Assembly (NCBI GenBank): GCA_965221795.1
Contig: OZ244914.1
Location: forward strand, 2,232,001 to 2,296,000
DNA from: VYFG01 sp965221795
GTDB taxonomy: Bacteria; Pseudomonadota; Gammaproteobacteria; Arenicellales; Poriferihabitantaceae
Reading direction: 5' to 3'
Length of the DNA stretch: 64,000 nucleotides
Shown: positions 1-8,833 of the stretch, in pieces
Numbering within the stretch: position 1 is the first letter of the stretch
Layout: each line of letters begins with the position of its first letter
Notes under the pieces: generated by a model
Database searches by the model: none
The model's input: only the letters and a program-made list of their open reading frames with translations
What the model was told of the DNA's origin: nothing
Program-made: the position numbers and the translations under genes

Positions 1-3000
1 GGGTTCTTCCGGCGAGTTGTTGGGTTCAACCTGCCTGCAGAAGGTCACTATGCCATCGGTATGGTGTTCCTGCCCCGGGATGACCGGGCCAGATCTTCCT
101 GTCAACAGGTCGTGGAGTCATTGGTAGTGCGCGAAGGGCAGGTCTTGCTCGGCTGGCGCGATGTCCCAGTCAACAATCGCAATCTCGGCGAAAGCGTTCT
201 GCCTACCGAACCAGTGATCCGACAGGTGTTCGTAGGGCAGGGAACAGCGATTCAGTCCCGGGATGCCTTTGAACGCAAGCTATTTACCATACGCAAGCAG
301 ATCGAAAAGGAAATTCGCGACTCCGCTCAGTCCTCTACTCGAGGCTTTTACATAGCCACATTGTCCTCAAGAATCATTACCTACAAGGGCATGTTGCTCG
401 CGGGTCAGGTGGGTGAGTTTTATCCGGATCTGCTGGATCCGGAGATGAGCTCCGCACTGGCACTCGTGCACCAGCGGTTTTCGACTAACACCTTTCCCAC
501 CTGGGAACTAGCCCATCCCTTTCGGATGATTGCCCATAATGGTGAGATCAACACCTTGCGCGGCAATATCAACTGGATGGCGGCCCGGAAGAGTACGATG
601 TCATCTTCGGTGCTGGGGGAAGACTTGGAGAAAGTCTGGCCACTGATTCCGGAAGGGCAGTCGGATTCAGCGGCTTTTGACAATGCCCTGGAACTGCTGG
701 TTGCAGGGGGGTACAGCCTGTCCCATGCCATGATGCTGTTGATTCCCGAGGCCTGGAACGGACATGAGAGCATGGATCCGGTCCGACGGGCATTCTATGA
801 ATATCATGCGGCCCTGATGGAGCCGTGGGACGGTCCTGCGGCCGTCGTGTTCACTGATGGGAGACAGATCGGTGCGACGCTGGACCGGAATGGATTGCGC
901 CCGGCTCGTTATCTGGTCACTTCGGATGATCTGGTCGTGATGGCATCGGAAATGGGAGTGCTGAACATTCCTGAAGAAAGAATCATCCGCAAGTGGCGTC
1001 TCCAGCCGGGCAAGATGTTCCTGATTGATCTGGAGCAGGGCCGGATTGTCGATGACGAGGAACTCAAGCAGACACTGGCCACCCGGCACCACTATCAACA
1101 GTGGCTGGACCGCACGGTGATTCGGTTGGCGGACCTGCGGCCGGTGGTGGGAGCCATGGCACCGGATCCGGAAACACTGGTGTTGGATCAGCGCGCATTC
1201 GGTTATACCCTGGAAGACCTGAATTTCCTGTTGACTCCGATGGTGACCAATGCCCAGGAAGCAGTCGGATCCATGGGTATGGATGCGCCGCCTTCGGTGC
1301 TCTCTTCCCGCAGTAAGCACCTGTCCACCTATTTCAAGCAGATATTTGCCCAGGTGACTAATCCTCCCATTGATCCGATTCGAGAGGAATTGGTGATGTC
1401 GCTGATGTCCCTGATTGGGCCCAAGCCTAACTTGCTTGGCTTGGAAGATGGGGGCAAGAACCTGCGACTGCTGGTGGAGCAGCCGGTACTCACCAATAAT
1501 GAACTGGAGCGGATCCGGCAGATTGAAAATTACACCAATGGCACCTTCCGCACCAAGACCCTGAGTATGTGTTATCCGGTAAGCCAAGGGCCGAAAGGGA
1601 TGCGGGGTGCCATTCTGGACTTGTGTGAACGGGCCGAGATGCGGGTCAAGCGGGGGTACAATATCCTGATCCTCTCCGATCGGGACATGGATATGGATCA
1701 CATGGCGATCCCGGCATTGCTGGCCACCTCCGCAGTGCACCATCACCTGATCCGATGCGGTCTTCGCATGGAGTCCGGTATTGTCGTCGAAACCGGGGCT
1801 TGTCTGGAGGTCCATCATTTCGCCACTTTGGCCGGTTATGGCGCGGAAGCCATCAATCCCTATCTGGCATTGCACAGCATTGCCCGGTTATGGTCTACGC
1901 CGGATTCTGACCTGGATGTTGAAAAGGCTCAGGCACGGTATATTCAGGCAGTCGGTAAAGGCCTGAAGAAGGTGATGTCGAAGATGGGCATTTCTACCTA
2001 TCAATCGTATTGCGGTGCCCAAATCTTTGATGCCGTCGGCCTTTCGTCGCGCTTTGTTGGGCAGTACTTTTCCGGAACCCACACCGCCGTGGAAGGGATC
2101 GGCCTGGAACAGGTTTCCCGGGAGGCATTCCGTCAGCATCGGCAGGCTTATACCGGAGAGTTGACTCCGTCCCAATTGGATGTCGGAGGGGACTATGCCT
2201 GGCGTGTTGGAGGCGAAGCCCATGTCTGGAATCCAGACTCCATCTCCCGACTGCAGCATGCCACGCGAAGCAATAATGCCGATACTTTCGAAGAATTCAG
2301 TCGGCTGGTGAACGCACAGGACCGTCGACTGTTTAATCTGCGAGGACTGTTTGAGTTTTGCTGGGTAGAGGAGCCGATCCCCCTTGATGAAGTGGAGCCA
2401 GCAGCGGAACTCGTCAAGCGCTTTTCGACCGGTGCCATGTCCTTTGGCTCCATTTCACATGAAGCGCACTCGACGCTGGCCGTGGCCATGAACCGAATCG
2501 GTGGACGTTCCAATACCGGGGAAGGGGGAGAAGAACCAGAACGATTCATACCGTTGGCGGATGGCTCACAGAACCCCCAGCGGTCCGCCATCAAGCAGGT
2601 GGCATCTGGCCGTTTCGGAGTGAGCACAGAATACCTGGTCAATGCCGATGATCTGCAGATCAAGATGGCACAGGGGGCCAAGCCTGGGGAAGGTGGCCAG
2701 CTTCCGGGTCACAAGGTGAATGCTCAGATTGCGGCTGTGCGTCACTCCACTCCCGGGGTCGGGCTGATATCCCCTCCTCCTCATCATGATATCTACTCAA
2801 TTGAGGACTTGGCCCAACTGATCCATGACCTGAAAAACGTCAACCCCAAGGCCCGCATTTCGGTGAAGCTGGTTTCAGAGGGGGGCGTGGGCACGGTGGC
2901 GGCTGGCGTCTCCAAAGCTCATGCCGATCATGTCACCATCTCCGGATACGAGGGGGGAACGGGTGCCAGTCCACTGACATCAATCAAACATGCCGGGGTT

Positions 3001-4362
3001 CCTTGGGAAATCGGGCTTGCCGAAACGCATCAGACACTGGTACAGAATCGACTGCGGGGACGGATTTCGGTCCAGGTTGATGGTGGTCTGCGGACCGGGC
3101 GGGATGTCGCGGTGGGTGCGCTGCTGGGGGCCGATGAATTCGGTTTTGCTACCGCTCCACTGATCGTTCAGGGGTGCATCATGATGCGAAAATGCCACCT
3201 CAACACCTGTCCGGTGGGAGTGGCAACCCAGGACCCCGAGCTACGGAAGAAATTCACCGGCAAGCCCGAACATGTGGTGAACTATTTTTTCTTTGTGGCT
3301 GAGGAGTTGCGCCGGATCATGGCACGGTTGGGATTCCGCACCCTCAATGAAATGATCGGCCAATCCGACCGGTTGAATATGCGCAGTGCGATTGAGCACT
3401 GGAAAGCCAGAGGTCTGGACTATAGCCGGATACTGGCCAAGCCCGCAGTGGACAACCGAACCGCAATCCACCAGTGTGAAGCACAGGACCATGGTCTGAC
3501 CAATGCGCTCGACCATCTCTTGATTGAGCAGGCTGCACCCGCTCTGAAACAGCGCAAGCCAGTTCGGATTAATGTCGAGGTTCGCAATGTCAACCGGACC
3601 ATCGGTGCGATGTTATCTGGCCGGGTGGTGGAACGCTATGGGCATCAGGGGTTGCCGGATGACACGATTGCGATTCATGCCACCGGAACCGCCGGTCAGT
3701 CCTTTGGGGCCTGGCTGGCCAAGGGTGTTTCGATTGCACTGGAAGGCGAAGCCAACGACTATGTGGGGAAGGGGTTGTCCGGTGGGCGACTGGCGATTCG
3801 GCCCCCTGAACATGCTGCAATTGGAGCAGCATGGGAGCACATTATTGTGGGTAATACGGTCATGTATGGCGCGATTTGTGGAGAAGCCTATTTCTCCGGA
3901 GTGGCCGGGGAAAGGTTTTGTGTGCGTAATTCCGGTGCCACGGCTGTAGTGGAAGGAGTGGGGGATCATGGATGCGAATATATGACCGGCGGAGTGGTCG
4001 TATGTCTTGGCAGCACAGGCCGCAACTTTGCCGCCGGGATGTCGGGTGGAATCGCATATGTGTTGGATATGGATGGCAGCTTTTCGATCCGATGCAACCG
4101 AGAGCAGGTAGACCTGCGGGAGATTACACCAGATGCCGGTCCGATTGACGTGGACGATATGCTGCAGGCAGATGAAGCTCGCTTGCGCACCTTGATTGAG
4201 AACCATGCCCGTTATACCAACAGTCAGCGGGCCCGGGACATCCTGGCTCGCTGGCCAGATTATCGGGCCAGGTTTGTCAAGGTTATGCCGCATGAATACG
4301 AACGCGCACTGGTCGCATTGCGGCGGCCTGAGATGCCCGCACTGGAGGCGAGTCATGGGTAA
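1..4362 (+). CDS. gltB: glutamate synthase (NADPH) large subunit, 5' partial
   Basis: Large subunit of glutamate synthase, which transfers the glutamine amide to 2-oxoglutarate. The reading frame is open from base 1, so the N-terminal catalytic Cys and the first part of the glutaminase domain lie outside the window. About 1453 residues are present. Visible parts: the class-II amidotransferase core (RFSTNTFPTW and AHNGEINT around nt 475-560), the central domain, the FMN-binding synthase domain (STGAMSFGSIS near nt 2428), a 3Fe-4S Cys cluster with C-x5-C-x4-C spacing near nt 3176-3212, and the C-terminal GxGxG beta-helix domain (GGVVVCLG, AAGMSGG). The stop overlaps the start of gltD by 8 bp, so the two are translationally coupled. 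No defect is seen. Confidence 0.97.
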   Translation, partial: GFFRRVVGFNLPAEGHYAIGMVFLPRDDRARSSCQQVVESLVVREGQVLLGWRDVPVNNRNLGESVLPTEPVIRQVFVGQGTAIQSRDAFERKLFTIRKQIEKEIRDSAQSSTRGFYIATLSSRIITYKGMLLAGQVGEFYPDLLDPEMSSALALVHQRFSTNTFPTWELAHPFRMIAHNGEINTLRGNINWMAARKSTMSSSVLGEDLEKVWPLIPEGQSDSAAFDNALELLVAGGYSLSHAMMLLIPEAWNGHESMDPVRRAFYEYHAALMEPWDGPAAVVFTDGRQIGATLDRNGLRPARYLVTSDDLVVMASEMGVLNIPEERIIRKWRLQPGKMFLIDLEQGRIVDDEELKQTLATRHHYQQWLDRTVIRLADLRPVVGAMAPDPETLVLDQRAFGYTLEDLNFLLTPMVTNAQEAVGSMGMDAPPSVLSSRSKHLSTYFKQIFAQVTNPPIDPIREELVMSLMSLIGPKPNLLGLEDGGKNLRLLVEQPVLTNNELERIRQIENYTNGTFRTKTLSMCYPVSQGPKGMRGAILDLCERAEMRVKRGYNILILSDRDMDMDHMAIPALLATSAVHHHLIRCGLRMESGIVVETGACLEVHHFATLAGYGAEAINPYLALHSIARLWSTPDSDLDVEKAQARYIQAVGKGLKKVMSKMGISTYQSYCGAQIFDAVGLSSRFVGQYFSGTHTAVEGIGLEQVSREAFRQHRQAYTGELTPSQLDVGGDYAWRVGGEAHVWNPDSISRLQHATRSNNADTFEEFSRLVNAQDRRLFNLRGLFEFCWVEEPIPLDEVEPAAELVKRFSTGAMSFGSISHEAHSTLAVAMNRIGGRSNTGEGGEEPERFIPLADGSQNPQRSAIKQVASGRFGVSTEYLVNADDLQIKMAQGAKPGEGGQLPGHKVNAQIAAVRHSTPGVGLISPPPHHDIYSIEDLAQLIHDLKNVNPKARISVKLVSEGGVGTVAAGVSKAHADHVTISGYEGGTGASPLTSIKHAGVPWEIGLAETHQTLVQNRLRGRISVQVDGGLRTGRDVAVGALLGADEFGFATAPLIVQGCIMMRKCHLNTCPVGVATQDPELRKKFTGKPEHVVNYFFFVAEELRRIMARLGFRTLNEMIGQSDRLNMRSAIEHWKARGLDYSRILAKPAVDNRTAIHQCEAQDHGLTNALDHLLIEQAAPALKQRKPVRINVEVRNVNRTIGAMLSGRVVERYGHQGLPDDTIAIHATGTAGQSFGAWLAKGVSIALEGEANDYVGKGLSGGRLAIRPPEHAAIGAAWEHIIVGNTVMYGAICGEAYFSGVAGERFCVRNSGATAVVEGVGDHGCEYMTGGVVVCLGSTGRNFAAGMSGGIAYVLDMDGSFSIRCNREQVDLREITPDAGPIDVDDMLQADEARLRTLIENHARYTNSQRARDILARWPDYRARFVKVMPHEYERALVALRRPEMPALEASHG

Positions 4363-5797
4363 TCCGACCGGCTTCATGGAAATTCAACGCAAGGAACGGC
4401 GGTATGAACCGGTCGATCAACGCATCCGGAATTACCGTGAATTTGTCATCAATCTGGGAACTGCGGAACTTCGCAACCAGGGAGCCCGTTGCATGGATTG
4501 TGGGATCCCCTATTGTCATCAGGGTTGTCCAGTGAACAACCTGATCCCGGACTGGAATGATCTGGTCTATCGAGATGACTGGAAAGCGGCCATTGATCGG
4601 CTGCATGCCACCAACAACTTTCCCGAGTTCACTGGCCGCATTTGCCCGGCCCCCTGTGAGGAGTCCTGCACGCTGAATCTGGATGATTCGCCAGTGACCA
4701 TCAAGACGATCGAGTACAGTATTGTCGAACGGGCTTGGCAAGAAGGATGGATCTTGCCCCGAATCCCTCGTCGCCGAAGTGGCAAGCGGGTGGCGGTAGT
4801 TGGTTCCGGTCCGGCTGGACTCGCTTGTGCCCAGCAGTTGGCCCGAGCGGGGCATGGGGTGTCGGTCTACGAAAAGCAGGACCTCAGTGGGGGGCTGTTG
4901 CGTTACGGCATACCGGATTTCAAGTTGGAAAAATCGATTATTGATCGTCGCATGGCACAAATGAAAGCCGAGGGCGTACGCTTCCACGGCAATACCCATA
5001 TCGGCAAAGATTTGCCGGTGACGTATTTGGTAGAGAATTTTGATGCGGTCGTGCTTGCGGGTGGCTGTGAGGTGCCAAGGGATTTGCCGGCCCCGGGGCG
5101 TGGACTGGAGGGTATCCACTTTGCGATGGATTTCCTGCGCAGCAATTCACGCCGGGTCCAGGGAAATGCCGGCCCGAATGACCCTTTCATCTCGGCAACC
5201 GGAAAGAATGTGGTGGTCATCGGTGGCGGAGACACCGGTTCTGACTGTATCGGCACATCCAACCGGCACGGTGCATCCAGTGTGACCCAAGTCGAAATTC
5301 TGTCCAGGCCACCCGAGAAAGAAGACAAGGCGCTGACCTGGCCAAACTGGCCTCATAAGCTGCGGACTTCTTCGTCGCATCAGGAGGGGTGTGACCGGCT
5401 CTGGGATGTAATCACCAAGGAATTCATCAACGATGGAAATGGCGGTGTCGCTGCGGTACGTTGTGCCAAGGTGGCCTGGAAAAAAGTCGAGGGCCAATGG
5501 AAGATGGAAGAAATTCCGGACTCCAGCTTTGAACTGAAAGCGGAGCTGGTCACTCTGGCTATGGGCTTTCTCCACCCGGTTTCCGTGGGGATGCTGGAAG
5601 ACTTTGGGTTGGTGCTTGATGCCCATGGCAATGTGGCTGCGCCGGTGGAGGGAGACAGAGCCTATCAGACCAGTGTTGGGGGGGTGTTCGTCGCTGGTGA
5701 CATGCGGCGTGGGCAGTCTTTAGTCGTTTGGGCAATCCGGGAGGGGCGCCAGTGTGCTGAGGCGGTGAATCGCTTCCTGCGCGCCGAGAGTGATTAG
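4355..5797 (+). CDS. gltD: glutamate synthase small subunit
   Basis: NADPH-oxidising small subunit that feeds electrons to GltB. 480 residues. The N-terminal part has two Cys clusters for 4Fe-4S centres (CMDCGIPYCHQGCP and CPAPCEESC). An FAD Rossmann motif (GSGPAGLACAQ) follows at about residue 150, and a second nucleotide motif (VIGGGDTGSDC) near residue 290 is for NADPH. I chose the ATG at 4355, which gives MGNPTGFMEIQR, the usual GltD beginning, and overlaps the gltB stop. The frame is open further upstream but lies inside gltB. Confidence 0.97.
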   Translation: MGNPTGFMEIQRKERRYEPVDQRIRNYREFVINLGTAELRNQGARCMDCGIPYCHQGCPVNNLIPDWNDLVYRDDWKAAIDRLHATNNFPEFTGRICPAPCEESCTLNLDDSPVTIKTIEYSIVERAWQEGWILPRIPRRRSGKRVAVVGSGPAGLACAQQLARAGHGVSVYEKQDLSGGLLRYGIPDFKLEKSIIDRRMAQMKAEGVRFHGNTHIGKDLPVTYLVENFDAVVLAGGCEVPRDLPAPGRGLEGIHFAMDFLRSNSRRVQGNAGPNDPFISATGKNVVVIGGGDTGSDCIGTSNRHGASSVTQVEILSRPPEKEDKALTWPNWPHKLRTSSSHQEGCDRLWDVITKEFINDGNGGVAAVRCAKVAWKKVEGQWKMEEIPDSSFELKAELVTLAMGFLHPVSVGMLEDFGLVLDAHGNVAAPVEGDRAYQTSVGGVFVAGDMRRGQSLVVWAIREGRQCAEAVNRFLRAESD

Positions 5798-5811
5798 TAA
5801 GCGACATTCGT

Positions 5812-5831
5812 CCGGGGACAGTTTCCCCCGG
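5812..5831 (+). promoter_or_regulatory. intercistronic stem-loop next to the hemE ribosome site
   Basis: Between gltD and hemE the arms CCGGGGA and TCCCCGG (one extra C bulged) face each other across a short loop. They are followed directly by a G-rich Shine-Dalgarno stretch and the hemE ATG at 5840. No T-run follows, so it is not a standard terminator. It could limit read-through or tune hemE translation (inference). Confidence 0.35.
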
Positions 5832-5839
5832 GGGGTTGC

Positions 5840-6910
5840 ATGACCACGATGCGAAATGATCGACTGCTGCGTGCGTTGCGCCGGCAGAAAGTGGACCGAA
5901 CCCCGGTCTGGATTATGCGTCAAGCCGGTCGTTACTTGCCGGAATATCGGAAGACTCGCGCCCGCGCCGGTGATTTCCTCACCCTGTGCAAGACTCCGGA
6001 ACTTGCCTGCGAAGTGACCCTGCAACCCCTGGAGCGATTCCCACTGGATGCGGCTATCCTGTTTTCAGATATTCTGACCATTCCGGATGCAATGGGACTT
6101 GGGTTGACTTTGGATGAAGGAGTGGGTCCGCGCTTTCAGAATCCGCTCCGGGAGGTAGCCGACATTCGGAACCTGCATGAACCGGATGTGGAGCAGGATC
6201 TGTCCTATGTCCTTGATGCAGTGCGGCTGATCCGTCATGAGTTGGACGGCAAGGTTCCTCTGATCGGATTCAGCGGCAGTCCGTGGACCTTGGCCACGTA
6301 CATGGTAGAAGGAGGTGGGAGCAAGGAGTTTGCCCGCATCAAGCGCATGCTGTACGATGACCCCGATACGGTCCGATTGTTGCTGAAGACACTGTCCTCT
6401 GCAGTGACCGCCTATCTGAAGGCACAAGTGGCTGCTGGGGTGGAGGCGCTGATGGTGTTTGACACGTGGGGTGGCGTGTTGTCAGACCAGGCATATCGAG
6501 AGTTTTCGCTGGCTCATCTGGCGACCATCACGGCTGGACTGAAGTCCGACCCCATGACAGCTGATATTCCCCTGACGCTCTTCACTAAAGGCGGGGGCAA
6601 CTGGATTGAGGAGATTGCTGCTACAGGTTGCGATTGTGTCGGGCTGGATTGGACTCTCTCGTTGGATTCAGCTCGAAAGAGAATTGGGAAGCAGGTGGCA
6701 TTGCAGGGCAACATGGACCCGTCCGTTCTGTATGCGTCAACCGATTGTGTGGTTTCTGAGGCACAGCGATTGGTGCGGGAGTTTGGACCGCATGATGGCC
6801 ATGTGTTCAATCTCGGACATGGAATTCATCCCGGCATTGATCCCGATAAAGTGACTGCGTTGATCCATGCAGTCCATGAAACCAGCCGCGAAGTGCACTC
6901 GGGTCAGTAA
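5840..6910 (+). CDS. hemE: uroporphyrinogen decarboxylase
   Basis: Decarboxylates the four acetate side chains of uroporphyrinogen III to give coproporphyrinogen III in haem synthesis; cytosolic homodimer. 356 residues, normal for the family. Signature MRQAGRYLPEYR near residue 21 carries the substrate-binding Arg residues. The second signature GFSGSPWTLATYMVEG lies near residue 140, with GNMDPSVLYA and NLGHGIHPG at the C-terminus. It starts 42 bp after gltD and may be cotranscribed with it. A G-rich Shine-Dalgarno run precedes the ATG. Confidence 0.98.
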   Translation: MTTMRNDRLLRALRRQKVDRTPVWIMRQAGRYLPEYRKTRARAGDFLTLCKTPELACEVTLQPLERFPLDAAILFSDILTIPDAMGLGLTLDEGVGPRFQNPLREVADIRNLHEPDVEQDLSYVLDAVRLIRHELDGKVPLIGFSGSPWTLATYMVEGGGSKEFARIKRMLYDDPDTVRLLLKTLSSAVTAYLKAQVAAGVEALMVFDTWGGVLSDQAYREFSLAHLATITAGLKSDPMTADIPLTLFTKGGGNWIEEIAATGCDCVGLDWTLSLDSARKRIGKQVALQGNMDPSVLYASTDCVVSEAQRLVREFGPHDGHVFNLGHGIHPGIDPDKVTALIHAVHETSREVHSGQ

Positions 6911-6984
6911 TACAGGGTTGCCGGCCTATGCCTTGGAGGGTCTTTCCAAACGGAAGGCAGGGGTCGGTTCCTCAGCGAATATCG

Positions 6985-7064
6985 AGTTGCCAAGACCCGG
7001 ACCGGGGGGCCTGTACGGTGGGACCGCGGCGCTGTTGCACTTCGGACTGGCCCCGGGGTACTAC
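6985..7064 (+). mobile_element. IS30-type element, 3' end fragment
   Basis: The stretch around 7024-7060 (GCGGCGCTGTTGCACTTCGG, then a CCGGGG end) matches the right terminal repeat region of the IS30 copies at 49383-49415 and 55960-55990 almost base for base. No transposase remains. It is a solo-end scar just upstream of the DUF4143 ATPase gene, covering most of the 220 bp between hemE and that gene. Confidence 0.6.
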
Positions 7065-7082
7065 TGAATATGACGAAATCAT

Positions 7083-7115
7083 CGTAAAAATGCATAATTA
7101 CTATGCATTTTTACG
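7083..7115. promoter_or_regulatory. perfect 14-bp inverted repeat (operator-like) with overlapping -10 box
   Basis: Arms CGTAAAAATGCATA (7083-7096) and TATGCATTTTTACG (7102-7115) are perfectly complementary across a 5-base spacer. TAAAAT at 7117-7122 looks like a -10 box only 8 bp before the ATG at 7131, which would put transcription start almost on the start codon (near-leaderless mRNA). The palindrome would then cover the -35 area, as an operator would. Confidence 0.55.
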
Positions 7116-7130
7116 GTAAAATAGGTACTT

Positions 7131-8285
7131 ATGTACCCAAGATTACTGCCCACGCCAACACGTTCGATCTTTCTGTTTGGCCCACGTGGAACCGGCAAGT
7201 CCACCTGGATTCGTGATCGCTTCCCGGAGGCAGTCATGTACGACTTGCTGGACACTGGCGAGGCACTTCGACTACATAAGAGTCCACACATACTGTACCG
7301 GGAACTCGCGACTTTGCCTGCCGAGAGTTGGGTCATCATTGACGAGGTACAAAAGATACCCGAACTACTGGACGAGGTGCATCGCCTCATCGAGTCCCAT
7401 CGACTGCGTTTCGTACTTTCGGGTTCGAGTGCCCGCAAGCTACGCCATGGCGGTGTCAATCTACTGGCCGGCAGAGCCATCACAACATCCCTGTATCCGC
7501 TGGTGTCAGCGGAGCTTGCTTCCGAGTTCAATCTTGAACATGCACTCCATTTCGGTATGTTGCCGATGGCGGTAACCAGTGATACTCCACAGGACTATCT
7601 TCGAAGTTATACCGAAACTTACCTGATTCAGGAAATTAAAGCGGAAGCACTGACCCGCAATCTGGGAGCGTTTGCGCGATTTCTTGAGATTGCCGCACGC
7701 CAGAATGGCCAGGTCACCAATGCCACGAACATCGCACGGGACGCTGGAATCAGCCGTAGAACCGTACAGCTTCACTTCGAGATCCTGACAGACACATTTA
7801 TTGGATTCTGGCTACCTCCATGGAAATTAAAATCGGCCACCAAGCAGGTGCGGCAGAGTAAGTTCTATTTCTTCGACTCAGGTGTCGCCCGGGCGCTGTG
7901 TGGTCGGCTTCCCTATCCACCGACCTCCGAGGAGATGGGATTGTTGGCAGAAACCCTCGTGATCAATGAACTCCGTGCCTGGCTTGACTACTCAGGGGCG
8001 AACTACCGGCTTTATTTCTGGCGTACCTACGACAATACGGAAGTCGACGTAGTATGCGAGACCGTGGAAGGGTTTGTCGCAATCGAGGTGAAAACGTCAC
8101 CACGATGGCAGAAACGGTTCAATCGCGGACTGTATCGAGTGCGAGACGCGCTCGGAAAACACCAAACAAAATGCTACGGGGTGTACTTCGGGGAGCGGGC
8201 CGCACTTTGGGACGAGGTTCGTGTGTTGCCACTGAGAGATTTTCTGAGGCGACTGTGGAATGGAGAAATTCTGACCCTTCCATGA
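7131..8285 (+). CDS. AAA ATPase with DUF4143 C-terminal domain
   Basis: 384 residues. Walker A GPRGTGKST at residues 17-25 and Walker B-like WVIIDEVQKIP near residue 65 mark an N-terminal AAA_14-type ATPase domain. The middle part (TNIARDAGISRRTVQLHFEIL) is a helix-turn-helix. The C-terminal DUF4143 domain contains EVDVVCE followed by AIEVKTSPRW, a nuclease-fold-like D...E-x-K pattern. The family is widespread and scattered, often beside mobile elements, and its role is not established. The HTH and the palindrome just upstream suggest autoregulation (inference). The gene appears intact. Confidence 0.85.
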   Translation: MYPRLLPTPTRSIFLFGPRGTGKSTWIRDRFPEAVMYDLLDTGEALRLHKSPHILYRELATLPAESWVIIDEVQKIPELLDEVHRLIESHRLRFVLSGSSARKLRHGGVNLLAGRAITTSLYPLVSAELASEFNLEHALHFGMLPMAVTSDTPQDYLRSYTETYLIQEIKAEALTRNLGAFARFLEIAARQNGQVTNATNIARDAGISRRTVQLHFEILTDTFIGFWLPPWKLKSATKQVRQSKFYFFDSGVARALCGRLPYPPTSEEMGLLAETLVINELRAWLDYSGANYRLYFWRTYDNTEVDVVCETVEGFVAIEVKTSPRWQKRFNRGLYRVRDALGKHQTKCYGVYFGERAALWDEVRVLPLRDFLRRLWNGEILTLP

Positions 8286-8365
8286 TGTCATATCTCCGTC
8301 GATTTCCCCCTTCTATTCTATTCAGATAGTTACCGCTGAATTTGGGGTTTTTCAGGGCCGACTAC

Positions 8366-8698
8366 TTATTCGGTCGCTTTGCCCTGGGCCTGTTCGTACT
8401 GTGCCAGTTGTTCCTGGCTGGCCTTTTCCTGATAGCGGGACTTGTACTCGCTATAGGGCATGCCGTAAATGAGTTCCCGGGCCTGGTCGTAGCTCAGTTC
8501 AATGTCGCGGCTGGCGGCTTCCGATACATACCATTTGGAAAGGCAGTTGCGACAAAAATAGGCCAGGTTCATCAGGTCAATGTTCTGTACCTCGGGATAT
8601 TTCCGGAGGTGATTCAGCAGCTTTCGGAATAGTGCGGCTTCAATCTCGACCTGGTCCCCTTCAGGGACAGAAGGAAAGTGAGGATGATTCATTTCCAT
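8366..8698 (-). CDS. DUF1244 family protein
   Basis: 110 residues. The core (VQNIDLMNLAYFCRNCLSKWY, then ELIYGMPYSEYKSRYQ) is the hallmark of the small DUF1244 family found in proteobacteria; the function is unknown. The FCRNC pair of cysteines is conserved in the family. It is transcribed divergently from kdsD with about 135 bp between the starts. The start could equally be the second Met (MNHPHF), two codons later. The C-terminal tail is Gln/Glu-rich. Confidence 0.85.
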   Translation of the reverse strand: MEMNHPHFPSVPEGDQVEIEAALFRKLLNHLRKYPEVQNIDLMNLAYFCRNCLSKWYVSEAASRDIELSYDQARELIYGMPYSEYKSRYQEKASQEQLAQYEQAQGKATE

Positions 8699-8794
8699 AG
8701 TAAGGAATGGGTTGCAGGGTATATCTGATCCCTTATAGTACTACTCCAGTGCCAGGGAATACAGTCGATTTCGAAGGAATGCGTTCCGTTTTGG

Positions 8795-8800
8795 TATACT
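8795..8800 (+). promoter_or_regulatory. putative -10 box for the kdsD-lpt operon
   Basis: TATACT lies 34 bp before the kdsD ATG, in the divergent region between DUF1244 and kdsD. A convincing -35 hexamer at 16-18 bp is not obvious. This is a sequence match only. Confidence 0.35.
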
Positions 8801-8833
8801 TTTGCAGCCCTCGTACTCCTTTGCCTTTGGTTG

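Noticed and set aside
667..1875. 402-codon minus-strand ORF inside gltB
   Set aside because: Antisense to strongly conserved GltB sequence and without any family motif; a shadow ORF.
7018..7062. Possible independent MITE next to hemE
   Set aside because: It matches the right end of the resident IS30, so a solo-end scar is the simpler reading.
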